Below are positions 1 through 12,720 of a stretch of 64,000 nucleotides of DNA, in pieces. A model generated the notes under the pieces. That model had not been told where the DNA came from. It was given only the letters and a program-made list of their open reading frames with translations, and made no database searches. The position numbers were made by a program, and so were the translations under genes. Source of the DNA: Rhyacophila brunnea (taxonomy: Eukaryota; Arthropoda; Insecta; Trichoptera; Rhyacophilidae); NCBI GenBank assembly GCA_022495005.1, contig JAGYXB010000020.1:1364001-1428000 (forward strand), read 5' to 3'. The stretch's first letter is position 1; each line of letters starts with the position of its first letter.

Positions 1-23
1 CTAGTCAACTTTGGGAACCACTG
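1..23. mobile_element. Right terminus of a hAT-type element cut by the window edge
   Basis: The window opens with a stretch ending TTTGGGAACCACTG at base 23. That is the reverse complement of the very common hAT terminal sequence CAGTGGTTCCCAAA. Related termini occur at 22,994-23,008 (GGGAATCACTG) and, in the opposite sense, at 46,693 (CAGTGATTCCC). The rest of the element would lie left of the window, so no target duplication can be tested. Only the terminus is visible and no coding content can be assigned. Confidence 0.45.
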
Positions 24-216
24 CATTAGATGTTAAATTGTCGCCAGTATTGATAAATTTTATATACCTACTGGACAATTTTATTTGATCGTTTGGTTGA
101 TATATTATTATCTATTGAAAGTTTGTGTCGATCGAAAGATCGTTGAAATACATCGCACGGTTTTAGGAATATGGATAGTTTTGTAAATATTATTGCACAA
201 TATTCAGTATTGGAAT

Positions 217-638
217 CAGTGTTGCCAACCGTACTATAATTATAGTATTTGTACCATAATTTTGATATCGGAAAAATATGTAAAAAGTACTAAAATTTCG
301 ATATTTCCGTTCAATAAATTGGTGCAAAGTACTATAATTTCGCAATATAAGTAGATTTTAAGAACTTGGAAAAAAAATTGCTTGAAAAACGTAAAAAAAA
401 ATCCCTTGACTGGTTTAAAATGAAATTTTTTGAATTTTTCGGTAAGCATTTTGGTCGGAAGAGGTACCTTAATAAAAAGGGGTCTTGGAGTTTCTCAAAT
501 TCTCCGTTATTTTTTTTCTGAGAAACAACAAACCTATACATTTTCAACAGATGACAACGCTTACTATATTTTCCCCCCAAATACTATAATTTTGGAGGAT
601 CTGTACTATAATTCCACGTTGAAAAGATGGCAACACTG
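217..638. mobile_element. hAT-type MITE, 422 bp, with perfect 8-bp TSD
   Basis: The left end reads CAGTGTTGCCAAC and the right end reads GATGGCAACACTG, giving ~13-bp terminal inverted repeats with one mismatch. The 8 bases before the left end (209-216) and after the right end (639-646) are both ATTGGAAT, the size expected for hAT transposition. The motif TACTATAAT recurs many times inside, especially near the ends, which is typical of subterminal transposase-binding repeats. The short open frames inside do not resemble proteins. It is a non-autonomous element that would need a transposase supplied elsewhere. Confidence 0.88.
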
Positions 639-1122
639 ATTGGAATGTGAAAATACACCGTCAACTCAAGTCTTCGCAACAAACATAGACATCGCTTTAT
701 TATACGTAGATATTTTATAGTAGACATGCTGATTATCATAATAACAAACTTGTATTTAATCGCGTGTTTCATTCATCTCTGGTGCGCCCAGATCTCCGTC
801 GTCCATTTGTCCTGGCGCCCAGACACCGAATAGTCAAGCTAGATCCAAGGACATGTTAAGAGCACATCGTAATTTTTCTCTATGTGAAATTACTATTAAT
901 GTGAAATTACTATTAATATTCTAAGTGAATATTACTATGATGATCGCCAACTTTCGCAGAGTAGACCCCACCCCACTTACGAAGGAATGGAATATACCTA
1001 TACCAGGGATGGCGAACCTTTTTACGTACGCGTGCCAAAAAATCCCAAATATTATTTTTCGAATGACGTGCCGAGCAGTTTTTATAGGGAAAAAATGAAA
1101 AAATATGTTTTTAAGAATTCTG

Positions 1123-1410
1123 TTAAGAAAGTTGTAAAATTACAATTTGAGTTCTTGAGATTCTATCTTTCGCTGTGTTTCGAGCCGTTTTAGATCTTTT
1201 ATTCTTTGAATAGTTTTTTCCATGTTCAAAGAGATCGTGGAAGCATTCCAACCACGCTTCCTTCATATATTCTTTTTTTTCTCTTCCATTTTTAGCGATA
1301 ATGTTTGAGGCAAAGTAGCAATCAGCTGTTTGTATTTGAACGACGCCGATAAATTTCATCAGGTTTGTTGATTGAATATTTATTACTTTTAATTGATTGG
1401 TCTCAAGCAT
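1123..1410 (-). pseudogene. Possible N-terminal hAT transposase remnant
   Basis: This minus-strand frame of about 95 codons lies inside the hAT element at 1,004-2,478. Its middle reads IIAKNGREKKEYMKEAWLE, which resembles the alanine/lysine-glycine segment followed by a 'phenylalanine/tyrosine-(I/M)KE' segment in FAM200/GTF2IRD2-like hAT transposases. No BED finger, catalytic residues or dimerisation region remains. The similarity is short and judged by eye, so a chance frame is a real alternative. Confidence 0.35.
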
Positions 1411-1727
1411 TGTAAATGGATCAAAATCAGAGGTTCACGAGACGGCTTCTCCCGCCGCCTGATGGAGTCAGTGCGATAGTACTATGTCTGACGCATAAAG
1501 CCTAATGGCCGACCTATAACATTATATATTTACAATAATTTTGCAAACGTAATGCTTATTCTTGAAATTTGTAGTATTTGCATATTATATACAATGCGAT
1601 CTGTCATTTACGCATTTCGTTATTTCCTTTTGCCCATCGATAGGTAAATATTATTCGTAAAAATAATATTAAAAACCGAAGAAAATACGCTTGGCTGTCG
1701 TCATTTTTTTTTTTAAATTTATTTGTA

Positions 1728-2385
1728 AAACTCTTAGAGCGGCATGCACAATCTAAGATTTCGATCCTAAGGATAAGTCGCCGAAAAGCATGACTTAACT
1801 ATAGATCCTGAGTACAGAGTTAAGGAATCCTTAACCATAGACTACTTTTGTTATGAACACGCCCCCTTCTGTATTACCATTTACCACTGACAGCTGCTGT
1901 CAAAATAAATTCGCATGTCTATAAAACAGTACATACACTCAAATTCATTTAACAATGTATCTAAATATGGATATTGATAGTGTTAATTCGTTTGGCATGT
2001 ACTTGCAGAATATTATTTTACTTTTATACGCCAGCCCGCAGACATATAAGATGCCAGGTGATAGAATGACACTTGACGCTAGTGTTACCATGTTAAAAAA
2101 ATATCTTGCGGTCCCTGTGGATTCACGTATAATGACTTATAACGGAAACATAAGAGTATTTATAGTTATTGCATTTATAAAATGCAGTTGTCATATTTTT
2201 GTCATCGTTTAACAATTATAAAATAATTTACCTAAACTATAGGAAAGAGAATTTTTAAATATGGTATTATTTTCAATAGAAATGATCTTAACTAAGGACA
2301 ATGTTTTTGCATAGTGTTTTCTGCTAAGGAAATTTTAGTTATGACAAATGTTTCTGCATTCCGCTCTTAACTCTTACTCTAGGTA
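1728..2385. mobile_element. Possible nested element with imperfect TIRs, TATA box and short ORF
   Basis: The left side contains CTTAGAGCGGCATGCA (near 1,733-1,750) and the right side contains TGCATTCCGCTCTTAA (near 2,355-2,372), an imperfect inverted pair. Inside lies a perfect 17-base palindrome, GTTAAGGAATCCTTAAC, near 1,820-1,836. A TATAAAA box at 1,920-1,926 stands 29 bases before an ATG at 1,955 that opens an 85-codon frame, the spacing expected of a compact transposon gene. I do not recognise the protein. No target duplication was identified, so the boundaries are approximate. Confidence 0.35.
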
Positions 2386-2486
2386 ATTTTTTTCTCTTCA
2401 AAATAAAACATTCGCGTGCCATACAACATCGTCTCGCGTGCCACTAGTGACACGCGTGCCATAGGTTCGCCGTCCCTGACCTATAC

Positions 2487-5400
2487 CATACAGCTCTAGA
2501 CCTCTAGTAGTCCACTCTGTAACACCCGGTGATCGACCTCAACGATCGCGTCCCAATTGTTGAAGCTATGGAGACTTGTTTACCGACTATTTCTTCGTCT
2601 GGTTAAACTTTACGATATTACAGCGTCCTCAGTTTATGTCACTGACGCCTTATACATTATTAGTCTCCGAAATCAACTGTTAATAGCGCTTCCTTCCTCG
2701 CCGACTATTTCCGGCCCACGCGAGCCCACCTAGCGTCGCACTCTTGCGGTGGGCGGCACGATCTCCTGCACAATATTGTGTGTATTGTGTTTACTCATAT
2801 TCCTTGCCGTCTCCACGTCGTATGAACCGGAGGATTTACATGATTCGTCCAATAAAAGTAAAAAGAGGTCAAGTACAAAGACTATTGACTAACTAAGATA
2901 GCGAACTCTTGGTAACAAGCGATTACGATATCAGAGTTTTTAGTGTGTTTTATTTGATGATTACATCAAAACTAATCTCTGTGTTTGCAAGACTGAATAC
3001 ATTGTAAATATAATGCAAATGAGGGCGTTATTACACTTGTTTATAATGTACCACATTGTATGACAATATTCTATAATGGTACCAATGGGTAACAAGTGTG
3101 AAAGGGTAGAGGGGACAATCCGATAAGGCAGAAATGGCGTCTGCGCATCTTTCTCTCAGAACGGTACCACTGTAGTAACGTACCCCCGTACTGTAATTGT
3201 TGTTCTTTTTGAGTATCTAAATAATGATAGTCCATTAATAAGCTACTTCTTTTAGGCTTGGAAAAGTAATGCAAGGAGTTTATGCTTGCTTTATTTAGTC
3301 CATGCTTTATAATTTTTGTACCTTTTACTTTACTTTTCATACTGTTTTTGTGATACTGCATATATTTATTTCTTCTTTACACGGTTTCTTTGTTTTTAAA
3401 TGTCATGTTGTGAACGTCTTTCATTTATAATTTGTAATGTTCACGGTACGTAAATAAAATATCAATTTGAAATATTTCACTGCGGGCCTGACTAAATAAT
3501 GGTTTCGGTATGAGTGTTGCATGCACCTGTGACGCGAAATGAATTTTATACATCTCTGTTTCTTGATCAAGATTTGTTGCAATCGTTTATGAAAGGGTGA
3601 GGTGAGGGCCGATGAGCGAATATGTTGATGTTTAAAAAAAGAAAATCTCATCGTCTGACGATGATCACTCAGAACCTTTTAAATCAAGGAAAAAACAAAG
3701 GTCCTCCAAGTGGCTCACCCCAACCACATTTGGTGTCTCCACCTGTGAATTAATTGCATCGTCTCTACGCTGTATACTAGTGTATACGTATAGTGTAGGT
3801 ATATTATGTAACAAGGAGAAACGATTTGCTTTTTACTACGCGCCGTGGCTGTCTTAAAGTTCATTTCCAGTTGAGACGAAATTTCTCAACAATAGCAAGT
3901 AGGTACCTACGTCTCTAGTCGAAAATAATATTAATGATGCTTACCTATTCTATTAATTTGCATAAATCGTGTACGGAACCGCGTTTCGAACGCTAACTTT
4001 TGATGAAAATCACAAAACGCAGAGCAACGCCATCATATCGCAGTAGAGATAAATGAAAAACAGACAACCGCAGACGGTGTCGTAACACTCGTAACTTGGG
4101 TTTCGCTCAGTGAAAGTTTGCGATGAGACCTTTTGAAGTAACCTACGCGCCCGTAATTAAAATATTGTTTTCCCAAGTGTTCCGTATTGTTTGAGGAAAT
4201 TTAATATTGTGATGAACGTTATGAAGAATGTTTCTCAGATTTATTTCCGAAATTCAATATTCACGTCTCGAGAATATGCTTAACATTGGACAGGCAAAAC
4301 CTCAAAACAAAATTTATGTTCATGCGATATCAACTTTTAATCTCGTGAGTTACCGTTATTACTATTTACTTTTAATGGTTTAAATGTAAATTCTTGGCGC
4401 CCCAAACTGGAATGACACTACGTAATTAAAATAATAATATACTTGTAATAATTATTTCACTTAGTTTTGATAAAATATCAGGATCGGTTTCGTCCGCTAG
4501 GCAATAAATTCTCAATGAGTCGTGCAAAGTGGAAGGAACCGGTCCTGGTAATTATTAAATGTTATGTATCGTATCAGAAATCAAATTCCACATCCATTTA
4601 TTAATAATACCATATTTAGTCGACACTGAAGCAATGATCAAATAACAATTATCTAAACCTAAATGATAACCTAAGGACCGTGGGTTTTTCATTGCTTTAC
4701 ATATTATGGAATGCATCTTTATCCTGATTGAACTTATTCTGAGTAATTCATCAATCTAATGAGCAATGACTTTTATTAGCATCTTCTATTTGATTTTTTA
4801 AATCAGACCAATGCACTCCTTCCCGCAAACAAATTACCTATGTAATTGTTTGTAAAATTTTGACATTTTATTTGAAATTACACACCTGTAAGTGAACAAA
4901 CATTGCTACCAAATTAAATATGTACTTATATGTAGTTTAGACAATTCACATAGTAAAATCTTGCACGCTTTAATACAAACAACATTTCGCGATACCATGC
5001 GTTACTACTTTAGGTGAAACATTTTTCCCCAGACTTGCAGCACGTCTGTTTGTGAACAGGTAATTTTTAGGTTTAAGATAACTTTTGTTGTTTTTATTTT
5101 TGAATCGAAGCTCACAATTCACCAGGAAATTATAAATAGGCACTTATTGGTTATATTTACGATACAAGCTTAATGGGTTGTCGAGAAGATTTCTTTATAC
5201 TGTTGAATCGTGCCGAAAGCCACCGTGGAAATGACATGTTCTTGGATTGCTCTTATAATAACTTACCACCATTAGTAAAAATAATTTGAATAAAAGTCAT
5301 CGTTAAATGTGACATGTATCCAGATGAACACGAAAGAAGTTTCAGCGGATAGGTCGATGTGCCGTTATTATAGCAATGATGCACAACCTTTTTATCGATA

Positions 5401-5704
5401 GGGCTGGCTGGTGTAGCCATTTTTTAAATAGTAATTGATCGTGAGCCGCACAGGAACCAAAATAATATAATATCGCTGACAATGATGAGGATGACTTATT
5501 GTCTCTTGAATGTAAACATATTATTTGAAATTGAATTTGTATATACCAGACACTTAACACGCCAAAATCATGAGACAATGTTTAAAAAAATATTCAGCTA
5601 AGTACATACAACGATAAATTACAAAGATATGGTGCAATAACCAACCTACTTACGTTTTATTGTGCTTTTATTCATTGCGGTTCATTGGCTAATGCACGCT
5701 GCCA
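2487..5704. other. Non-coding stretch, no supported gene
   Basis: No open frame here looks like a protein; the longest are short minus-strand frames without recognisable domains. Around 2,680-2,760 there is a more GC-rich patch (CCGGCCCACGCGAGCCCACC) of unknown meaning. Short TAGGTACCTAC-like words typical of some insect genomes occur at about 3,900. I see no TIR or TSD structure. Confidence 0.5.
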
Positions 5705-6180
5705 TTTTACAACGTTTTTATTAGTTCGTATTCTTGTTTGTCCGGTGGTTGTTTGTCCAGTACAAATCTTGCAATCGATTTTTAACTAACTTTCAGACTA
5801 GCTAGACATTTGAAACTTTTAGAATATATCAGAACACGATGCCAATGCATTCTTTTAATACTTTAGCCACCTTTACGCAGAATTGAATTCATTTTCAGTT
5901 AATTCTGTTTTGTATGGAAAGTTATTTCAGAAAAATCCGTAAAAAGTAAAAGACTGTCCTTTTTTGCTAAGTGGTGGTCCTAGCAACTAAATTATTAATA
6001 TATACGTGCGTTACTATGGAAATCAAAATGAAATGTTAAAATGACATTTCAGTATTCTATATTTGTTTGTTTTTTGTTTACTTCATATCAAGTACAAGTT
6101 TGAGCATATTGAGCATAATAATCCAACAGAAAATTTTAAAACGTTGTATATAAAAAGTTCTTTTTATCTTGTGATTATTT
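5705..6180 (+). repeat. Dispersed repeat, copy A (paralogue at 61,765-62,259)
   Basis: This segment can be aligned by eye, in the same orientation, with 61,765-62,259. Shared stretches include ACTAGCTAGACATTTGAAAC, AATGCATTCTTTTAATACTT, GAATTGAATTCATTTTCAGT and TCTTTTTATCTTGT near the end. There are small insertions and deletions, as expected for old copies of one interspersed repeat. No coding frame, poly(A) tail or clear TIR was found, so the class is unknown. At its right end it runs directly into the foldback at 6,178-6,680, which is absent from copy B. Confidence 0.8.
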
Positions 6181-6680
6181 ATTTAATTTGACAAAACAAT
6201 ATTATGGGGAAAAATAAACTTAACTTTTAATCGAATCATTTACGATTGTAACACAAAATTCTCAATTAACACACACATTGAATTGTGTGTAGGTTTTTGT
6301 AAATAGACACCTCATTCAATGACCGGCTTTTTCAACTATCTACCATACTAAACCTATGCTGTCTTTCATGGAAATATAATTTCACTTGGTGCATGAGCGT
6401 GTATGTATACGGTATATAAACCAGATATGGTCAGACGCTTCTGTACTTTGTCAATATATTTCCATGAATATAAATCATAAGTTTAGTATGGCACATTGTT
6501 CAAAATCGCATCCGGTTTCACTCTATGAATGGCCTCTAAATGACGTGTCTATTTTGTAAAACCGATACGTCCACAATTTAATATATGTGGTAATTGACAT
6601 TATTGTGTTTCAAGTGTAAATGATTCGATTTAAAGTAAATTTATTTTTCTTCATTATATTCTCAAATTAAATCAATGTAG
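6178..6680. mobile_element. Foldback / long-TIR MITE, ~500 bp
   Basis: The two halves are imperfect reverse complements of each other over roughly 200 bp per arm. Matching pairs include TTTAATTTGA with TCAAATTAAA at the outside, TCGAATCATTTAC with GTAAATGATTCGA, AAATAGACAC with GTGTCTATTT, and CATACTAAACCTATG with CATAAGTTTAGTATG further in. The element sits where dispersed repeat copy A ends. A diverged relative of one arm lies at about 28,700-28,890, so this is a repeat family. It has no coding capacity. Exact ends and target duplication could not be fixed. Confidence 0.75.
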
Positions 6681-9600
6681 TAACTCATAACCCAAATATG
6701 GCGCACGGTACATAACCACAAACGTTGTAATACACGGCACGGAGAGTCGCTTGTTGTGCACCGCTGCGTTGTTGCCATTAAGCGATATACTCAGCCACTC
6801 ATCCAGATTGTGTGTAGAATTTTCGGCTTTAGCGAAATTATATTCAGATTAGTATTGTGTAAAACGAGACTTTTTTGTACTTATCCAAGTGCGCCTGAGA
6901 AGTGTTGCGTGTGAAACACAGTTTGTTTGTTTGTCTTGAGTGAGTTTTGTCTTTGCCAAACAATGTCTCGAGTCCTATAATATGTAATTTACAAATACTT
7001 TTTTTTTCTTTACAGATTCTAAACAAAGTGGTGTGCCTGGGATCCGGTTTGGATTGGTGAGGATTGCTTTGCATTGAATTTTTTTATTTTTGTTAACGTG
7101 CTTATTATTTATATTACTGTTATCTTATGGCGACATCTTATTTGTTTAAGGGTCATCCGTTGATTATTGTCATTTTCTCTTTATGTTGAAGCGGACTAAG
7201 TCTATTGTGATCTGGGATGGGGATGTTTTCAAAAGTCATTTCACTCACGTCAACTGATATATGAAAAGTTTTAAGTTTAACTATCGAAAAATAATGAAAT
7301 CGACAATAATTATTGTATGTTTTTATCCTTACTACATAAATCATAATACCTACCGTTGAACACGATATCGTCTTTTGATTAGTTTAAAAATCTAATGCCT
7401 GACACAATAGTTATTGCAAAATGTGACTGGCGTGACTTAAAAACTTCATGCAAGCTTTTACTTCTTCGCGTAGACCGTTGCGTCTGTGTAGTTAGATGTT
7501 TGCGAAGTTAATTCCTAGCTTTAATTCCATTTTTTGCACAGCCTACCGGGAGGATGACGGCCAGGGGTTCTTCCGCGCATTACGTTGTGTAAGATCTAGT
7601 TTCGTCTACTGCTAGGTCATCTAGCTAGGCCACATGAGAAACTTCGAAAATTTCACGTATCTGTTAATTTTTTAATGTTATTTCAGACAAAAAATCTTTT
7701 TCATCAATCTTGTCATAGCATACTGCATAAAAAACTATTATTATTCGTTTAAATTTAGTACACTAACAATGATACGATCACTTCAGCAGTTTTTTTCAAT
7801 TATTATAGGTACCTACTCATAATCTTGCTCTACAACTGCATAACGCGCGATACACCTTTTTAGTAAAAACATTGTAGATTGTAGCAAAATACCGTCTCAA
7901 TAAAACCTCTTTATGTGACCACTTCTGTGAATTGTGACTGCATAGCTAATAGGTACAACCTGCTAAAGGCATGGTATATCTACTTGTAGCAGTATAAAAC
8001 TTCTCTCTTTGTGTAAAGTTATTGCGTTTCACCCCATTGCAGTGTGGCGTAGATGCCCGCACAAATCCTTTGTTGTAGACAGCCTGAACGTGGGGTGGCA
8101 TTCTTTTGGTAACTGGGTCAGCGGCCGAATGTTAAGCGCCCATCAAATCAAATTGGCTTCATTCCTCCCAAATATCGTTCACTGAAACAATCTCAAAACT
8201 CCCGCTCATTGAAACAATATGGTTTCGTTTAGAATTTAGATTCATCAAAGATAACTTTATTTAGTTTTACTGCGAAAATACCTGTTCGTTCATAAAATTT
8301 CAAGTTATGCTGAATAATAAAATTAAAATCCCGAATTCTTGATCATTTTTCTAGACCTTCTGATACCTTCAAGCCGTTGGTGTTTTTAAAAAAATAATCG
8401 GCTTTAGCCGTTTCTAGTCATCTGCGGGATGCCGGCCTCCCCAAACTAGCTATAAATGTGCCATAGTATAACTGTAAGGTTCGATAGTTATCCATGCATA
8501 AGAAACTGTGCAAGACAACAGGCTCGATTTAAACATAGTCGGTTATCATATACCTCTATTGAACTGTTATTTGCTGCTGCATAACACCCACCGCTAACAT
8601 TTATTATGACTGTACATACAGCCTACAGGTGACTGCAATGTTAATTCTCCCTCATAAAAAAAATATGCTTCACACCGAACGTAGAATCCCTTGATACGCC
8701 CGATTAAAACCGGATGTGGTGTGGGTATTATGGATTTATAGGGTCACTAACTTCAATGTTACGTTAATGTCGATAATTTATGTAAAATATTTAAATAATG
8801 TATATACTCGAGCAAGTAGTTGACGTGTAGCTACTTATGACCGAGACCATACTGATCGACTCTATATATTGACATCTACCTCATAGCGGTTTGCGATTTA
8901 AGTATTACGCTACGCGCTTTTTGTTTGCTGGCGGTATTGCAACGGTTTTAGTTTCGAAGTCGAAGTCTACACATCACTGGCTCTATTGTCACGTTCGATA
9001 TTCACAGATGAAAGCCCTTAAAGGAAGAATGAATGATTATTGCTGTGATATCATATCATAAGCAGGATTTTCACCGCGTTTCCAAGTCGAAAAATTACCG
9101 CGACGGAAGTAGATAAAGAGTAAATGTATATTTTCCGCAGATGCTCTCTTGCTCTTGTAGCAGGGATGTAAATGTAACTATCATACATGCCTACGTAGAA
9201 GGCGCGTCGCATATTTTCGGTCTGTAACCGGGTCAGGGAGCGCCTATCGATCGGCTGCGTAGGTACTGCGTAACCCAGCCGCAGACACTCAGCTGTGCGT
9301 ACCTCCCTATTTCTCTTGGTGGTGTCATCAGCCCGGCCCTCTGGCAATATTCTGCCCAGAGTGGATACTAGGTATTTTATTTTTGTGCAAAAAAAACAAG
9401 TTCTAAATTTAGTAGGTACAGCTGCACTGCATCAGGGATTTTTGAGAACACATTTATGATCAAAAATTGTCGGATACGTTTTCCACGTTTAATAACCATA
9501 ACCCAACAGATCGCGTGCGATTTAATCCTTACCTATATATAACGAGTTTCATAATTAATTCAACTTATTCTGTGACATTTGTCACAAACATATTTTTCAA

Positions 9601-10703
9601 AATGTTAATAAAGACAATTCCAAACTAACTTGCGTCACCTACCGGCTTCTACTTCCAAGGATAGCGCTAGAATTGTCTGATAAATGTACCTAATATGATT
9701 TTTAAATTTTCATGATTTACGAGTGGAATAGGACATCTTTGGATGGTTCGTTTCCCCTATATTTCGGATATTTGCGTTTAAAAAATTTCAGACTGCACTG
9801 AGCATTTTTTTAATAATTAAATATTTAAATAAACTTTTGTTTTAATCCGTGGGCATTATTTGTACTTTCTTCGCTATCTATTGTTTGAATGCACATAAGT
9901 ACACGAAGATTATTGAAAAACCCAGAAAAATAAGTAGGTAGGTACCTACTTATATTTTTGAAAAATTTTAGAAAAAAATATATTTTAATTGAATTAACTT
10001 GCATTCTGAAAATTTTCTGTTGGATACCTATGTATCTTAAAAATAGTCTTAAATAAAAGTAATGATAAAGTATAGATATACGTGATCTTATAAAAATATA
10101 AATCTATATATATTATTATTTTAAAGATTTGTGGTTTGTAGACGTGTCCATATAAGGATTTACTATACGTCTTGGGTTGAATGTACAATCGTCGCAAATT
10201 CCCGGTCCATTTGTCATTTTGCTCCGGTTTGTAATTTAGTAAAGGAATCTACATATTATTTCATATTAAATTTTCAATAATTTCTCTGAAGAAGTTTTCG
10301 CTAGGCAAATCAATGTGGTGTGGTTATTTATCAGTTTATGTAACAGACATAATAGCCATTTTACAACCACATTACTGTGTACACTCGCATACCTGCATAA
10401 ATCGACGGTATGACATTTTCCTCTGTAAACCACCTACTCGCTTTTCCTTCCGTCGCGGCGTTGCTTCCGTGCGATTTTGATGCGGGAAATGTAAATTGGC
10501 GAAAGCACCTGTTATTCGTGGATGGAACCGGATTGCGCCAAGGCCATCAGGCCAATAGAAAACAGGTGCCTCCCTTTTCCATTAAAAATCTTTAGGTCGA
10601 GACAGATTGTATTTGCATGGATAGGTAGTCATTATTATGATTTATAGTTGATTACATAAATACACGGTGGACCTACTATTTTATGTAAGGTGTGTGTGTA
10701 TAG
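6681..10703. other. Non-coding stretch, no supported gene
   Basis: No convincing coding frame. At about 6,994-7,016 a pyrimidine tract followed by CAG (TTTTTTTTCTTTACAG) makes a textbook splice acceptor, but the following sequence has no recognisable coding content; a non-coding exon is possible but unproved. Frames at 9,051-9,347 and 10,410-10,595 have mixed composition and no recognisable domain. A mirrored TAGGTACCTAC word lies near 9,940. Confidence 0.45.
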
Positions 10704-11320
10704 CAGTAGCGAAGGGCGGAGGTAGGCTGTTAAGGTCCGCCATAAAAGTGCACATTCAACTTTGTTAGTCAATACGTATTTGTTTTTATTGAACTAAGCT
10801 ACAATATTTACATATGGTATTGGTTAGTTTTTAAAAATCAATTAAGCTTATAACTAAACCATAATATTTTTGGTATATTTTGGACGATACGACAAGATTG
10901 TGCACAATTTTTCATTCATAGGTACTTTTTTGTTTTCGTTGGATTAAGAATACATACATATTACACATATCGTTGGTTCATATTTTTAAATTTATTAAGC
11001 CCTGCCTAATCCAAACTATAATAGATAGAAAATATTATTCTATCTATAAAATATTTGAAGTTATGTATGATTTAATTGCATAATTTTAGATATTATATAC
11101 ATATATATATATATATATATATTTGTAGATGAGTATTTTTTGACTTATCTATTATGGCTTGGTTTCGCAGGGTTTAATTGAATTTTAAAAACTAACCAAC
11201 ACCATCTTTAAATTATTGTAATTCTTATTTCAATGAAAACAAAAATATGTATGACTGACAAAGTTTAGTGGGCACTATTTATGGCGAATCTTAACAGCCT
11301 ACCTCCACCATTCGCCACTT
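10704..11320. mobile_element. MITE with long (~170 bp) terminal inverted repeats
   Basis: The left arm starts CAGTAGCGAAGGGCGGAGG and continues AGGTAGGCTGTTAAG. The reverse complement of the right arm starts AGTGGCGAATGGTGGAGG and continues with the same AGGTAGGCTGTTAAG. Pairing continues through CGCCATAAA, AACTTTGT.AGTCA and TTGGTTAGTTTTTAAAA, about 170 bp per arm. The centre is AT-rich and holds an (AT)n run. The flanks (GTGTATAG / GTATATAA) are only loosely alike, so the target duplication has decayed or the ends are off by a base or two. A single-ended relative begins at 39,144. The CAGTGGCG terminus suggests the hAT superfamily. Confidence 0.82.
11099..11122. repeat. (AT)n microsatellite
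   Basis: An uninterrupted alternating AT tract of about 24 bases lies in the centre of the long-TIR MITE. It is a simple repeat and likely length-polymorphic. Confidence 0.9.
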
Positions 11321-12720
11321 GTATATAACATACATAATTATGTACGGTTTTATATTATTTGCTTTGCTAGGCCAGACAATATAATACCTATACCTTTATC
11401 GTGTAGGAACCGATGTCCCTTAGCAGTCGATGGTGATAATTGATACTCGCAGTACAAATAAGTAACCTAAGTAATATAAATAATATGAGTTTCGTGTGGA
11501 TTACTCTGTTGCGAGGTTTCAGCGACTTGTGATGGCATGATTGTACGGTACAGCTAATACAAATTAATTCTGAAATATTTCCCAAGGTGCGCGACTTTTA
11601 TTAATTATTTAATCACCTAAAATTATCGCGCCATTATCAAAATAACGATGTGGGGCAAGAGGTCGATCTCCACGGAATATAATACTGATTATATTATTTT
11701 GTAGCCATACTTGTTAACGCTGGTTTTTGGTAATATTTGAAAAGCGCATTACGTTTCAGCTTTTATGTTGTGTCTTCCACTATAATACGCGAAGCTTAAT
11801 TTAATTGCGGCTAATCGAGAGCTGACCTTTCTTCCTCCTCTATTCATAATACGTACCTATGTACATATTCTTTTAGGCTTATTTACATAGCCCGTTGACC
11901 GATTTTAGGCGTGGCTTATTCTGTAAATACATAATTCACATAACAATCTGTAAAAATGTGTTGAGTATTAGATTCCATACGAAACTTCTAAAGTTGTGTA
12001 TTATTGATTAAAATTTAATCCATTGCCACTAACGATTCTTTAGAAGGCACGAAATGAAAATCTATTTAGCGTCGATCACTTATTCCTGTCTTCGTAAACT
12101 CCGCATGCAAGTTACATGACCCGGCATAGTAAAATTCTGTACGGACGTTGTAAGGATGTAGGCATTATGTATTGTTAATTCACGCGTACGTAAGTACCTA
12201 CCACCTATTCAATAATAAATTGTAGATCAATCTTCATCACTCATTCTCCTCATGCTCATTTAAAATGACGTGTTTGAAATGACCTTTGATGGTCTATTAT
12301 TCTGCCTCGGTTGAATGTAATATACTAATCATTAGGCACCATCACCTTAGTTAATTAATATTAGGCAGGTACCTACTATTTGTCGCTTCACAAACGTACC
12401 TACATATTTGGTCTCTAATTTGAGCATATTATTATATCCCTCACTTTGGACGTCTCCAAGAGTTCCTCTCTAGCCATTCATCTCGTTTCATCTTGGGGTC
12501 ACTCCGACATACCATAATCTGGAATCTCGTGTTTAGCCTTGATAAATTCCTTCTCTATAAATATATTCTCAGTTTACGGTTAAATTATTAGTGTAAATAC
12601 TGTAAATAAACCTCTAGTGCGTTAGTTAATATTATATTATCAAACATAGTGCTTCTAGGAAATATAATATATTTACATAGATCGATCTAGCACACAATGT
12701 GTGTACGTTGCATGTCATTG
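11321..12720. other. Non-coding stretch, no supported gene
   Basis: AT-rich sequence without recognisable coding frames, TIR pairs or tRNA-like boxes. TAGGTACCTAC-like words appear near 12,365. Confidence 0.45.

Larger units (their letters stand above)
1004..2478. mobile_element. hAT-type element, 1,475 bp, with perfect 8-bp TSD
   Basis: The left terminus is CAGGGATGGCGAACC and the right terminus is GGTTCGCCGTCCCTG, an inverted pair with one mismatch. A second inverted word, ACGCGTGCC / GGCACGCGT-like, follows at each end. ACCTATAC flanks both sides (996-1,003 and 2,479-2,486), a perfect 8-bp target duplication. The length is too short for an intact hAT transposase (normally 600 or more residues) and no long frame exists, so the element is non-autonomous. 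A possible transposase remnant lies at 1,123-1,410 and an independent-looking insert with its own TATA box at about 1,728-2,385. Confidence 0.88.

Noticed and set aside
7000..7075. Exon after the strong acceptor at 7,016
   Set aside because: The acceptor is good, but the sequence after it has no recognisable coding content or clear donor, so only a non-coding exon could be meant and nothing else supports it.
9051..9347. 98-codon minus-strand frame
   Set aside because: Arginine/tyrosine-rich with no conserved motif, no neighbouring splice signals, and an isolated position.
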